The position numbers were made by a program, and so were the translations under genes. Shown piece after piece: positions 55,968 through 64,000 of a stretch of DNA of 64,000 bases (positions are counted from its first letter, which is position 1; every line of letters starts with the position of its first letter). Under the pieces are notes generated by a model. It had not been told where the DNA came from and searched no databases. It saw only the letters and a list, made by a program, of their open reading frames with translations. Source of the DNA: Frigoribacterium sp. CG_9.8 (GTDB lineage Bacteria > Actinomycetota > Actinomycetes > Actinomycetales > Microbacteriaceae); NCBI RefSeq assembly GCF_015751965.1, contig NZ_JADOVH010000005.1, positions 124,001 through 188,000 of the forward strand, read 5' to 3'.

Positions 55968-57203
55968 CTAGTTCGCCATCACCTTCGGTGGCAGAGGCTC
56001 CCGCGCCGACCCGGAGGCCAGCCCGGCGACAAGCACAAGCACGAGCACCACGAGAAGGGCAGGAAGCAGGCCGATCTGCTGCCCGAGGAATCCGATTACG
56101 GGCGGGCCGACCAGGAAGGCGAAATACCCGATGGTCGCCACGGCACTCACTCGCGCGGCCGCGGTCTTCGGATCATCGGCGGCCGCGGACATCCCCACCG
56201 GGAAGCCGAGTGATGCCCCGAGCCCCCAGAACACCACGCCCACGATCGAGACCCAGAGCACGGGCACGAAAATCACCATCACCAGCCCGATGGCGGCGAG
56301 TACGGCCGATCCCCGCAGCACCGGCACGCGGCCGAAGCGGTCGAGCAGGCTCACGCCGGCCAAGCGCCCGACCGTCATTGACGCGACGAAGATGCCGAGC
56401 ACGAGCGCACCGGTCGCCTTCGCGGTGCCGTGACCCTCGACCATGGCGAGTGCAAGCCAGTCATTCGCTGAGCCCTCGGTGAAGGCCATGCCGAGCACGA
56501 CGAGACCGATCAGCAGGGTGCGCGGGTCGCGCCAGATGCTGAGGCGCCCGCGCCAGGTCATCGAGTGGTCGTCGTGCGAAACGGCCTCCTCGGTGATGAT
56601 GTGCTCCGATTGAAGGAATCGCACCGAGACGAGTGCGCCTCCGGCGAAGATCACCGCGACGACGAGCAGGTGTGTCGCAATGGGCAGGCGGATGGCTTCG
56701 GCGCCGGCTCCGAGGGCCGCACCGACCACCGTTCCGAAGCTGAAAAAGGCGTGGAAGATCGGCATCACCGAGCGTGCAAGCACCCTCTCGTTCACCGCCC
56801 CCTGGAGGTTCATTGCGACATCGCAGATCGAGAACATCGAGCCGAAGATGATGAGTCCCACCATGACAACGGCATAGCTCGGGCCCACCGTGACCCCGAA
56901 TCCGGCGAGGGCGAATCCAACGGCTCCGACCGTGAGAACCACTGCGATGGTGCGCCGTGCACCGATGCGGGCGATGATATGACTCGAGGCGAGAAGGCCG
57001 ACGATTGAGCCAGCCGCTATACCGAAGATCAGGATGCCCATTGACGAGGTCGAGACTCCGAGGGCTTCCTTCACGGCGGGGATACGGGATGCCCAACTCG
57101 CCATCGAGAGGCCGCATAGACCGAAGATCGCGAACAGCGCGTTTCGCCAGGCAAGCACCTGCGGGCGCGTAAGCCCGGCGGATCTGGATTGGGTGACAGT
57201 CAC
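55968..57203 (-). CDS. MFS transporter
   Basis: The product has 411 residues with twelve predicted membrane helices. Features include WRNALFAIFGLCGLSMASWA at the start, the MFS-like loop ASSHIIARIGARRTIAVV, and GVVFWGLGASLGFPVGMSAAADD later. Members of this branch resemble fucose/sugar permease-like and uncharacterised efflux proteins. It is divergent from a LacI-type regulator, and two tandem 14-bp operators lie between them, so a sugar or sugar derivative is a plausible substrate. Confidence 0.87.
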   Translation of the reverse strand: MTVTQSRSAGLTRPQVLAWRNALFAIFGLCGLSMASWASRIPAVKEALGVSTSSMGILIFGIAAGSIVGLLASSHIIARIGARRTIAVVLTVGAVGFALAGFGVTVGPSYAVVMVGLIIFGSMFSICDVAMNLQGAVNERVLARSVMPIFHAFFSFGTVVGAALGAGAEAIRLPIATHLLVVAVIFAGGALVSVRFLQSEHIITEEAVSHDDHSMTWRGRLSIWRDPRTLLIGLVVLGMAFTEGSANDWLALAMVEGHGTAKATGALVLGIFVASMTVGRLAGVSLLDRFGRVPVLRGSAVLAAIGLVMVIFVPVLWVSIVGVVFWGLGASLGFPVGMSAAADDPKTAAARVSAVATIGYFAFLVGPPVIGFLGQQIGLLPALLVVLVLVLVAGLASGSAREPLPPKVMAN

Positions 57204-57221
57204 GGGGGATCCTGGAAAGTA

Positions 57222-57249
57222 TCGAATCGATTCGATCGAACCGATTCGA
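57222..57249. promoter_or_regulatory. twin LacI-type operators
   Basis: TCGAATCGATTCGA (57222-57235) is a perfect 14-bp palindrome. It is followed without gap by TCGAACCGATTCGA (57236-57249), one base different. Both fit the central-CG LacI/GalR operator style and lie between the divergent MFS and LacI starts. Confidence 0.85.
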
Positions 57250-57264
57250 CTACGCTAACAAAAC

Positions 57265-58329
57265 ATGGATACCGAGGCAACAGCGGCGCGGGCACGGCCC
57301 AATCTAGCCGCTGTTGCCGCGCTCGCCGGGGTCTCGCCATCCACTGCATCCCTCGCTTTCAGCGGCTCAGGGCCGGTGTCTGCGGCCACTCGCGCTCGAG
57401 TACTCGCCGCCGCTGCCCAACTGGACTACGCGGGTCCCGACCCCCGTGCGCAGTCGCTTCGGCACGGTCGCTCCGGCATTATCGGGGTCGTCATCGAGGA
57501 CCGCCTTCGCGATGCCTTCCGCGACCCGATGAACATCGCGATGCTCGATGGCATCGCAGACGAGACCGGATCCGTCGGGGCCGGCCTCCTGCTGCTCACC
57601 GAGAACGGTGAGGGTGCTGCGAGCATCCGCAATGCACCAGTGGATGCGGTGGTGCTGATCGGCTGCAGCACCAACCTCGCGGCCCAGGTCGCAATCTTCC
57701 GCCGGCGCGGGATCGCACTGGTGGCGATCGAGGCCGAGCCGATGGACGATGTGCTCGCGATCGACCTCGACAATCGCAGTGCCTCCCACGCCCTCGCCCG
57801 CCATCTCGCGAAGCTGGGCCACCGTCGGGTGGGGATGGTGACGCTGCCGCTCGATGCCCGGCGTACTCGCGGGGTGCTCACGGAGGCGGCGATCGCGGCG
57901 AGTACCGGATACACCGCGCGTGAGCGCATCCGAGGGGTGCGGGAGGTCTTTACGGATGCGCCGGGAATGATGGCTGCGGTGAGCAGCATCGACGAGGGAT
58001 TCACTGCCGGTCTGGCGCTTCTGTCGCACCCGAGCACACGACCCACTGCGGTGATCGCGCAGAGCGACCTGCTTGCGGTGGGAGTGATCCGCGCCGCCGA
58101 GCAGCTCGGACTCGGCGTGCCGCGCGACCTGAGTATCGTCGGGTTTGACGGGGTGAAACTCGACGGAATTGCGCCATACGACCTGACCACGATGGTGCAG
58201 CCTGCGGTGGAGAAGGGACGGGCGGCGGGTCGCGCGGTCATTGCACTGCTCGGCGGTGAGCATCCGCTTCCCGTGTCATTCACCTCGCGATTTCATCTCG
58301 GCACAACGACGGCGCCGCCCTCGGGTTAG
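57265..58329 (+). CDS. LacI-family transcriptional regulator
   Basis: The product has 354 residues. The N-terminal helix-turn-helix and hinge read LAAVAALAGVSPSTASLAFSG and ATRARVLAAAAQLDY. The periplasmic-binding-protein-like effector domain follows, with GIIGVVIEDRL and the C-terminal DLSIVGFDGVKLDGIAPYDL. A possible -10 element TACGCT (57251-57256) ends eight bases before the ATG, suggesting a leaderless mRNA. It probably represses itself and the MFS gene through the twin operators. Confidence 0.9.
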   Translation: MDTEATAARARPNLAAVAALAGVSPSTASLAFSGSGPVSAATRARVLAAAAQLDYAGPDPRAQSLRHGRSGIIGVVIEDRLRDAFRDPMNIAMLDGIADETGSVGAGLLLLTENGEGAASIRNAPVDAVVLIGCSTNLAAQVAIFRRRGIALVAIEAEPMDDVLAIDLDNRSASHALARHLAKLGHRRVGMVTLPLDARRTRGVLTEAAIAASTGYTARERIRGVREVFTDAPGMMAAVSSIDEGFTAGLALLSHPSTRPTAVIAQSDLLAVGVIRAAEQLGLGVPRDLSIVGFDGVKLDGIAPYDLTTMVQPAVEKGRAAGRAVIALLGGEHPLPVSFTSRFHLGTTTAPPSG

Positions 58330-58389
58330 TCGGTGTCTGTGGCTAGCCGGTGTCTGTGGTTCATGAGTAGCTGTGATTCATTAGTAACT

Positions 58390-59121
58390 ATGAGACTGAC
58401 GATTCTCGGCACAGCCGCGCCGTATCCCCGACCCGACAACCCGTGCTCGGGCTATCTCGTTCAGCAGGGCGACACCTCGATCTGGGTGGATGCCGGAACC
58501 GGCACTCTTGCCGAGCTGCAACGCCATGTCGCAGTGCGCGATCTCGATGCCATCTGGATCTCGCACGCCCACGCCGATCACACGGCCGACCTGCTCACCG
58601 CGTACTACGCGCTGCGATTTGCCGGCCCGCCGCGCGCGCGCCCACTGCCACTGATCGGACCACCCGGACTGGTCGAGCGGATGGTGGGATTCCTCGGTCA
58701 CCGATCGGCGGCCGTGATGGACGAGGTATTCGAGGTTACCGAGATGCGCGGGTGGCACGACGCAGTCGTTGGCAAACTCTCTCTGAGCTGGGGTCCGCTC
58801 GATCACGGGATGCCCGCGTTCGGACTCCGCGTTCAGGCTGCCGACTCCGTGCTCGCCTACTCCGGTGACTCCGCGTACTGCGAAGGCCTGGTCGAGCTCG
58901 CTGAGGGCGCGGACCTGTTGCTCTGTGAGGCGGGGGCGTCGCAGCATCCGCCCACCGGTGCCGTTCACTGCACCCCGGAGGATGCCGCACTGCTCGCCAG
59001 TACTGCCGGGGCGAAGCACCTTCTCCTGACCCACTGTGAGGCTCCGGATGCCCGCGATCGTGCGCTCGCCGGGTTCCCGTCGGTGGAACTCGCGGTGCCA
59101 GGGATGACCCGGGAGTTCTAG
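58390..59121 (+). CDS. metallo-beta-lactamase-fold hydrolase
   Basis: Encodes 243 residues from ATG 58390. The metal-binding motif is WISHAHADHTADLLTAY, and further histidine/aspartate ligands are in YSGDSAYCEGLVELAEGADLLLCEAG and LLLTHCEAPD. The start MRLTILGTAAPYPRPDNPCSGYL is RNase Z/ElaC-like. The short length and missing flexible arm argue against tRNase Z itself. Function unknown, probably a hydrolase of phosphodiester or thioester bonds. Confidence 0.87.
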   Translation: MRLTILGTAAPYPRPDNPCSGYLVQQGDTSIWVDAGTGTLAELQRHVAVRDLDAIWISHAHADHTADLLTAYYALRFAGPPRARPLPLIGPPGLVERMVGFLGHRSAAVMDEVFEVTEMRGWHDAVVGKLSLSWGPLDHGMPAFGLRVQAADSVLAYSGDSAYCEGLVELAEGADLLLCEAGASQHPPTGAVHCTPEDAALLASTAGAKHLLLTHCEAPDARDRALAGFPSVELAVPGMTREF

Positions 59122-59191
59122 TCGAATTGCTCTTGCCGACTTTGTCACAGCTGTCACCGGGCGGCCATTTGCACCGCTTAAGCTGGGCGTC

Positions 59192-61204
59192 ATGACCACC
59201 GCATCCCCGCTCCCGTCCGGTATCCACAGAGACGAACTCGACCCGGCGGTGCGTCCGCAGGACGACCTGTTCCGGCATGTGAACGGTAAGTGGATCGACC
59301 GCACCGAGATTCCCTCGGACAAGGCCCGCTACGGGTCATTTCACGTACTCGCAGAAGTGGCCGAAAATGCCGTGCGCGAGATCATCGTTGAGGCGCAGGG
59401 CTCTGCTGTCGGCACCGAGGAGCACAAATTCGGCGATCTTTACGCGAGCTATATGGACGAGGCGCGCATCAACGAACTCGGTGCTGCACCCCTGGCCAAT
59501 GACCTTGCATCGGTCGACGCGGTCAGCGACATCCCGAGCTTGCTCGAGACCCTCGGGCGCCTCGAGCGTCAGGGTGTGAGCGGCTTCTTCCAGCTATATA
59601 TCGATAACGATCCGGGCAACCCCGAACGCTATATTGCACTTTTTGAGCAGGGTGGACTCGGTCTTCCCGACGAGAGCTACTATCGCGAAGAGAAATTCGC
59701 CGATATTCGAACCGCCTATGTCGGTTACCTGGCGAAAATGTTTTCACTTGCCGGCGCAAATCAGGCCCCGGAGCGCGCCGCCCGTGTACTCACCCTCGAA
59801 ACCGCCATCGCCGCATGCCACTGGGACAACGTGATCTCGCGCGACTCGGAGAAGACCTACAACCTCAGCACCTGGGCGGACCTCGTGACGAGCGCATCGC
59901 GCGGGCCCGAAAATACCGGGTCGAAAAACGCGTCGGCGACCGACGGGCCAGACCTCAATCGCTGGCTCGATGCGCTGGATGCTCCAGCCGGCGTCTTCGA
60001 TGAGCTGGTGCTCAGGCAGCCGTCGTTCCTCGATGGTGTTGCGGCGCTGCTGGATGCCGGGCATCTGGAGGCCTGGACCGACTGGCTGCGCTGGCAGGTC
60101 ATCCGCTCGTCTGCCGCCTATCTTTCCGATGACTTCGTCGAGGCCAACTTCGACTTCTACGGCCGCACCCTCACCGGTACCCCCGAGCTCAGGGACCGCT
60201 GGAAGCGTGGCGTCTCGCTCGTGGAGGGCGCGATGGGCGAGGCCGTCGGCCGCATTTATGTGGAGCGGTACTTCCCGCAGGGGGCGAAGGTAGCGATGGA
60301 TGTGCTCGTCGACAACCTCGTCGAGGCCTATCGCCAGAGCATCACCGGACTGGCCTGGATGACCGCGGCCACCCGCCTGCGGGCCATCGAGAAGCTCGAC
60401 AAGTTCACGCCGAAGATCGGCTATCCGGTTCGGTGGCGCGACTATTCCCGCCTCGAGATCAGCCCGACCGACCTCATCGCTAATGTGCGGGCGACGAGCG
60501 AGTTCGAATTCCAGCGGGAGCTGGGCAAGATCGGCACGCCGCTCGACCGCGACGAGTGGTTCATGACACCGCAGACCATCAACGCGTACTACAACCCCGG
60601 GTTCAACGAGATTGTCTTTCCCGCGGCGATTCTGCAGTATCCATTCTTCGACGAGACCCGGGATGCCGCGGCCAACTATGGCGCGATCGGCGCGGTGATC
60701 GGCCACGAGATCGGCCACGGTTTCGATGATCAGGGCTCGAAGTACGACGGAGATGGCCGACTCACCGACTGGTGGACCGCGGCTGACCGCGAGGCGTTCG
60801 AGAAGCTCACGGGCTCGTTGATTGCGCAGTACAACGCGCTCGCTCCCCGCCAGGTGCCCGGGCATCATGTCAACGGCGCTCTCACCATCGGTGAGAATAT
60901 CGGCGACCTCGGCGGCCTGTCGATCGCATGGAAGGCCTACCTGATCTCGCTCGCTGGCGAGCAGCCTCCGGTGATCGACGGGCTCTCTGGTGCCGAGCGA
61001 TTCTTCCTTTCCTGGGCGCAGGCCTGGCAGCAGAAGGGGCGTGACGAGGAGGTCATCCGCCTGATCGCCACCGATCCACACTCTCCCAACGAGTTCCGCT
61101 GCAACCAGATCGTGCGCAACATCGACGGCTACTACGACACCTTCGCCGTGACCGCGTCGGATGCGCTGTGGCTCAATCCCGACGAGCGCGTGACCATTTG
61201 GTAG
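59192..61204 (+). CDS. M13-family zinc metallopeptidase
   Basis: The product has 670 residues. The zinc motif HExxH is in AVIGHEIGHGFDDQGSKYDG, the third ligand in GENIGDLGGLSIAWKA, and the C-terminal NPDERVTIW ends the protein. It is a neprilysin/PepO-like oligopeptidase. There is no signal peptide, so it may act in the cytoplasm or leave by another route. It overlaps the next gene by a few bases. Confidence 0.93.
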   Translation: MTTASPLPSGIHRDELDPAVRPQDDLFRHVNGKWIDRTEIPSDKARYGSFHVLAEVAENAVREIIVEAQGSAVGTEEHKFGDLYASYMDEARINELGAAPLANDLASVDAVSDIPSLLETLGRLERQGVSGFFQLYIDNDPGNPERYIALFEQGGLGLPDESYYREEKFADIRTAYVGYLAKMFSLAGANQAPERAARVLTLETAIAACHWDNVISRDSEKTYNLSTWADLVTSASRGPENTGSKNASATDGPDLNRWLDALDAPAGVFDELVLRQPSFLDGVAALLDAGHLEAWTDWLRWQVIRSSAAYLSDDFVEANFDFYGRTLTGTPELRDRWKRGVSLVEGAMGEAVGRIYVERYFPQGAKVAMDVLVDNLVEAYRQSITGLAWMTAATRLRAIEKLDKFTPKIGYPVRWRDYSRLEISPTDLIANVRATSEFEFQRELGKIGTPLDRDEWFMTPQTINAYYNPGFNEIVFPAAILQYPFFDETRDAAANYGAIGAVIGHEIGHGFDDQGSKYDGDGRLTDWWTAADREAFEKLTGSLIAQYNALAPRQVPGHHVNGALTIGENIGDLGGLSIAWKAYLISLAGEQPPVIDGLSGAERFFLSWAQAWQQKGRDEEVIRLIATDPHSPNEFRCNQIVRNIDGYYDTFAVTASDALWLNPDERVTIW

Positions 61205-62106
61205 CTACCACCCGGGACAACGAACGCCGGGAGCATCTGCGCGCACAGCGCACTGGCCGCCATCGCGGAGTCGGCGGGGAGGAGAGCTTTGCCGCCGGGT
61301 TCTCCGCTCTTGCCGAACTGGCCTATGCGGGGGCCGCGGTATCCGCCAGTGTCATCGACCTGCGCACCGGTCGCACCCTGGTCTCAATCGATGATCAGGT
61401 CGCGATGCCGACAGCGAGTGTGGGCAAGATCCTCCTGCTCATTGAGGTCTCGGCACGCATCACCGCCCGGGATGCTTCGGGGTTCGGCATTCTCGATAAG
61501 ACACCGGGTGACGCGGTGGGCGATTCCGGCATCTGGCAGCAGCTGCAAGCTCCCGCTTTTCCGGTGGTCGACTTGGCCCTTCTCGTCGGAGCCACGAGTG
61601 ACAACCTCGCCACGAACGTGCTTCTTCGCCAGGTCGGTTTGGATTCCGTGCGGGCGCGAGGTGAGTCTCTCGGGCTCGCGCGAACCGCACTGCTCGATCT
61701 CGTGCGGGACCATCGTGGTCAGGATGATGCGCCGCAACTGTCGATCGGATCCACCGCCGAGCTGGCGTGGTTGTTTTCCGCGCTCGCTGCCGGACAGATC
61801 GTCGACACTGTCACCAGCACGCGTGTGCTCGACTGGCTCTCCCACAATCCAGATCTCTCCCTGGTGTCGAGTGCATTCGGGCTGGATCCGCTCTCGCACC
61901 GCACGCCGGATCTGGGGCTGCGCCTCATTCATAAGACCGGCACCGACGCGGGGGTGCGCGCGGAGGCCGGCCTCCTGAGCGGATCCCGCAGCGGCGTCGC
62001 CTATGCCGTCACCGTGCAGTTCAGTGAAACCGATCTTGCAGCACGACTCCGCGTGCTCGACGCGATGCGCGTGTTCGGTTTCGACCTGCTTGAGTACGTG
62101 TACTAG
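61198..62106 (+). CDS. serine hydrolase, class A beta-lactamase-like
   Basis: About 302 residues from a TTG at 61198 overlapping the M13 stop; a GTG at 61168 would also be in frame. Beta-lactamase/transpeptidase motifs are SxxK in MPTASVGKILLLIEVS, SDN in GATSDNLATNVLL, and KTG in LRLIHKTGTDAGVR. There is no omega-loop glutamate that I can place with confidence and no clear signal peptide, so it may be a D,D-peptidase-like or esterase-type relative rather than a resistance enzyme. Confidence 0.8.
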   Translation: MVATTRDNERREHLRAQRTGRHRGVGGEESFAAGFSALAELAYAGAAVSASVIDLRTGRTLVSIDDQVAMPTASVGKILLLIEVSARITARDASGFGILDKTPGDAVGDSGIWQQLQAPAFPVVDLALLVGATSDNLATNVLLRQVGLDSVRARGESLGLARTALLDLVRDHRGQDDAPQLSIGSTAELAWLFSALAAGQIVDTVTSTRVLDWLSHNPDLSLVSSAFGLDPLSHRTPDLGLRLIHKTGTDAGVRAEAGLLSGSRSGVAYAVTVQFSETDLAARLRVLDAMRVFGFDLLEYVY

Positions 62107-62380
62107 CTCCACCCTCGGGTCCCCACCAGTGCTCGAGCATCTCGCTTGTGTGAATCGACGTGGCAGTAGTTGCGATTTCACTCGGTGGCAAAGTCACAAC
62201 TGCTACCGAGTCGATTGGGACGCCGACGAGGAAGGATTCCCGCATGATCTAGAGAGTCCAACGCGCGCCGCCCGGCAATGAGGACGTCGGAAGCGAGGAC
62301 GGCGTGAAGGAGGACGGTGTGTGGCTCTGGCGGGACCCAAGGCTCGAGACCCGCCTGAAGCGCTGGATGTGCTGTTAGCG
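62107..62380. other. intergenic region with a large imperfect hairpin
   Basis: No confident gene. Imperfect arms at 62162-62178 and 62190-62207 (each about 17 bases, mostly purine-to-pyrimidine changes between them) could form a stem with an 11-base loop. A short frame ending at the TAG near 62378 with residues VWLWRDPRLETRLKRWMCC is visible, but it has no support as a gene. Confidence 0.4.
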
Positions 62381-63646
62381 TCAGGCGCTTAGGTTGTCCC
62401 GAGTGAGTTGAGTCGCAGTCTCAGAAACCGCATCAATGCCGAAGAGGGCGGTCACCGCATCGCTGAAGGACTGCCCGTCGCCCGCCCGTGCGAGCTCCCG
62501 AGCGCGAACAGATGGCGTGTGGAGCAGCACGCCGGTGAGGTGGCGGAGAGCGGCTTCGATGCGTCCATCCTCGTCACCGCGGGAGTGGGCCCGGGTGATC
62601 TCGGCCTCCAACAGCCCGAAGACGTGGCTGCGCAGGGCGACTATCGCGGGAGTGAGTTGCTGCTCCGTAGTGGACGCAGCGAATTCGCTCGCGACGCTGC
62701 TCACCAGAGCCCGTGCGTCGCGGGTGGCGCTGAGTTCCTCCAGCGGAGCGTGCAGGCTGATCGTCTCGAGGTCGAGCAGTTCGATGCCGGTGATCGTGGA
62801 GACATCGGGATCCACATTGCGGGGAAGACCGAGGTCGATGACGATACGCCGATCACCGGCAACCAGGTGCGCGGCACTGACAACAGGAGCTTCGGATGCC
62901 GTGCAGGTGATCACAACATCGGCAGCCGCGAGTGCTGTGACGAGATTCGTGCTCGCGGTGAGGCCGAGACGCAGAGCGAACTTCGCCGCGCGACCGGACG
63001 GGGAAAAAACTGTGAGGTCTTCTGCGCCGCGATCGCGAAGAGCCGCGACGGTGGTCGCCGCATACTGTCCGGTGCCGACGATGAGCACGCGGGAGGAGGA
63101 CCAGTCGACGATGCGACTTGACGCAAGTTCGAGGCCGAGCCGCACCAGTGAACGTCCGGCGCCGCCAACGGCTGTCTGACTTTTGACCTCGCGAGACGTA
63201 TTCGCTGCCTTCTGGAATAGCCGCTCGAGACCGGATGACGTGGTGCCGGCGATCCGGGCTTGTGCGAGCGAGCGACGCACCTGACCCGAGATCTCATCTT
63301 CTCCCACGATCACTGACTCCAGTCCGCTCGACACCGCAAACAGGTGCTCGGCGACGTCAGTACCGCTCAATACAGTTACCGACGATCGGAGTTCTTCCGC
63401 ATCCACGCCGCTCGCCAGCCCGATGACCTGCATCGAGTTCTCCATAGCGGCAGCCGAATCGGCAGCAAGCGAGTCATCGATTTCGAGGTAGGCCTCGAAA
63501 CGGTTGCAGGTGGCAAGCACGACGGCACCCGAGATGGCGACGCTGTCGGAAACGAGGATGCCAGCCGCCCGCGGCGCACCGATCGAGAGCTTCTCGAGCA
63601 TCTCAAAACTGGTGTTGCGGTGGTTGGCGGTCAGACACATAAGCAC
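62381..63646 (-). CDS. hemA: glutamyl-tRNA reductase
   Basis: Encodes 421 residues from GTG 63646, whose first residues [20 protein letters not shown] align in length with the E. coli N-terminus; ATG 63640 is possible. The catalytic Cys is in [15 protein letters not shown], and the NADPH-binding [16 protein letters not shown] and [21 protein letters not shown] follow. It makes glutamate 1-semialdehyde, the first step of C5-pathway tetrapyrrole synthesis. It is divergent from hemE, a common arrangement in actinobacteria. Confidence 0.94.
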   Translation of the reverse strand: MLMCLTANHRNTSFEMLEKLSIGAPRAAGILVSDSVAISGAVVLATCNRFEAYLEIDDSLAADSAAAMENSMQVIGLASGVDAEELRSSVTVLSGTDVAEHLFAVSSGLESVIVGEDEISGQVRRSLAQARIAGTTSSGLERLFQKAANTSREVKSQTAVGGAGRSLVRLGLELASSRIVDWSSSRVLIVGTGQYAATTVAALRDRGAEDLTVFSPSGRAAKFALRLGLTASTNLVTALAAADVVITCTASEAPVVSAAHLVAGDRRIVIDLGLPRNVDPDVSTITGIELLDLETISLHAPLEELSATRDARALVSSVASEFAASTTEQQLTPAIVALRSHVFGLLEAEITRAHSRGDEDGRIEAALRHLTGVLLHTPSVRARELARAGDGQSFSDAVTALFGIDAVSETATQLTRDNLSA

Positions 63647-63721
63647 CCTTATAGCTTACGTCCGCAAGATGTGGGGTCGACGCGCGCGCGACTCGCAGGG
63701 CCCTCGACCATACTTAAGCAT

Positions 63722-64000
63722 GTGAACCTTCCCGTTAGTCATCCGCTCATGGACGGTCGTACGGCCGATTCCCCGATCATCCGGGCCTATCGCGGGGACC
63801 GTCCAGACACCGTGCCGGTCTGGTTCATGCGCCAAGCTGGCCGCTCTCTGCCGGAGTACCGGGCGCTGCGGGTGGGCACCAAAATGCTTGACGCGTGTCT
63901 CAACCCGGAAATGTCGAGCGAGATCAGCCTCCAACCGGTGCGCCGCCATGGCGTGGACGCCGGCATCTTTTTCAGCGATATCGTCGTTCCCCTCAAGCTC
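63722..64000 (+). CDS. hemE: uroporphyrinogen decarboxylase, N-terminal part (cut by window end)
   Basis: The first 93 codons from GTG 63722. The signature [21 protein letters not shown] and the following [17 protein letters not shown] identify HemE, which decarboxylates uroporphyrinogen III to coproporphyrinogen III. A -10-like CATACT at 63709-63714 ends seven bases before the GTG, suggesting a leaderless mRNA. ATG 63749 is an alternative start. The gene continues beyond the window. Confidence 0.93.
   Translation, partial: MNLPVSHPLMDGRTADSPIIRAYRGDRPDTVPVWFMRQAGRSLPEYRALRVGTKMLDACLNPEMSSEISLQPVRRHGVDAGIFFSDIVVPLKL

Noticed and set aside
62260-62380. Small ORF with residues WLWRDPRLETRLKRWMCC
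   Set aside because: No clear start, no ribosome-binding site that fixes a frame, and no family recognised; left as an unsupported possibility.

Overview
The window is the replication-origin region of an actinobacterial chromosome, most likely from a member of the Microbacteriaceae. Reasons for this placement are the high G+C content, frequent GTG starts, the gene order rpmH-dnaA-oriC-dnaN-gnd-recF-dciA-gyrB-gyrA, the pknA/pknB/PASTA cell-wall cluster, crgA, a class E sortase and the NucS mismatch endonuclease. The genus cannot be fixed from sequence reading alone.

Layout. Positions 1-2623 hold the end of thioredoxin, a class I/II aminotransferase and a D-Ala-D-Ala-ligase-like ATP-grasp enzyme. 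Positions 2639-8421 (minus strand) carry parB, parA, rsmG, jag, yidC, yidD, rnpA and rpmH, with two parS sites. Positions 8422-10498 hold dnaA and the flanking DnaA boxes, with oriC in the dnaA-dnaN gap. Positions 10499-19518 hold dnaN, gnd, recF, dciA, gyrB, gyrA and a DUF3566 membrane protein, followed by tRNA-Ile and tRNA-Ala. Positions 19845-23997 hold small envelope and folding genes (cyclophilin, rhomboid protease, crgA, sortase E) and a pabA/trpG amidotransferase. Positions 24031-32913 (minus) are the growth and cell-wall signalling cluster fhaA-fhaB-pstP-rodA-pbpA-pknA-pknB, with tRNA-Leu upstream. Positions 33369-36270 encode the three-subunit proton-translocating transhydrogenase.

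Positions 36581-45264 look like a catabolic island. It contains a degraded L,D-transpeptidase remnant, a succinate-semialdehyde-type dehydrogenase, a glutaryl-CoA-dehydrogenase-like enzyme, a second aldehyde dehydrogenase, a GabT-type aminotransferase, a PucR regulator and a CaiB/SUGCT-like CoA-transferase. Together they fit omega-amino acid (GABA or 5-aminovalerate) breakdown through glutarate to glutaryl-CoA. Next come a bifunctional PBP, an EamA exporter and a type III PKS / membrane methyltransferase / FAD oxidoreductase operon resembling the srsABC phenolic-lipid systems. A 22-bp tandem repeat lies just upstream of that operon.

The most unusual locus is 53342-55958. The first 160 bp of nucS are present twice as direct repeats (158 of 160 identical). 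Between them is an 889-bp insert carrying a 5'-truncated VOC-family gene and a ribbon-helix-helix/BrnT-like toxin-antitoxin pair. The window ends with an MFS transporter/LacI pair sharing twin 14-bp operators, an MBL-fold hydrolase, an M13 metallopeptidase, a beta-lactamase-like serine hydrolase, and divergent hemA and hemE (hemE cut by the window end).
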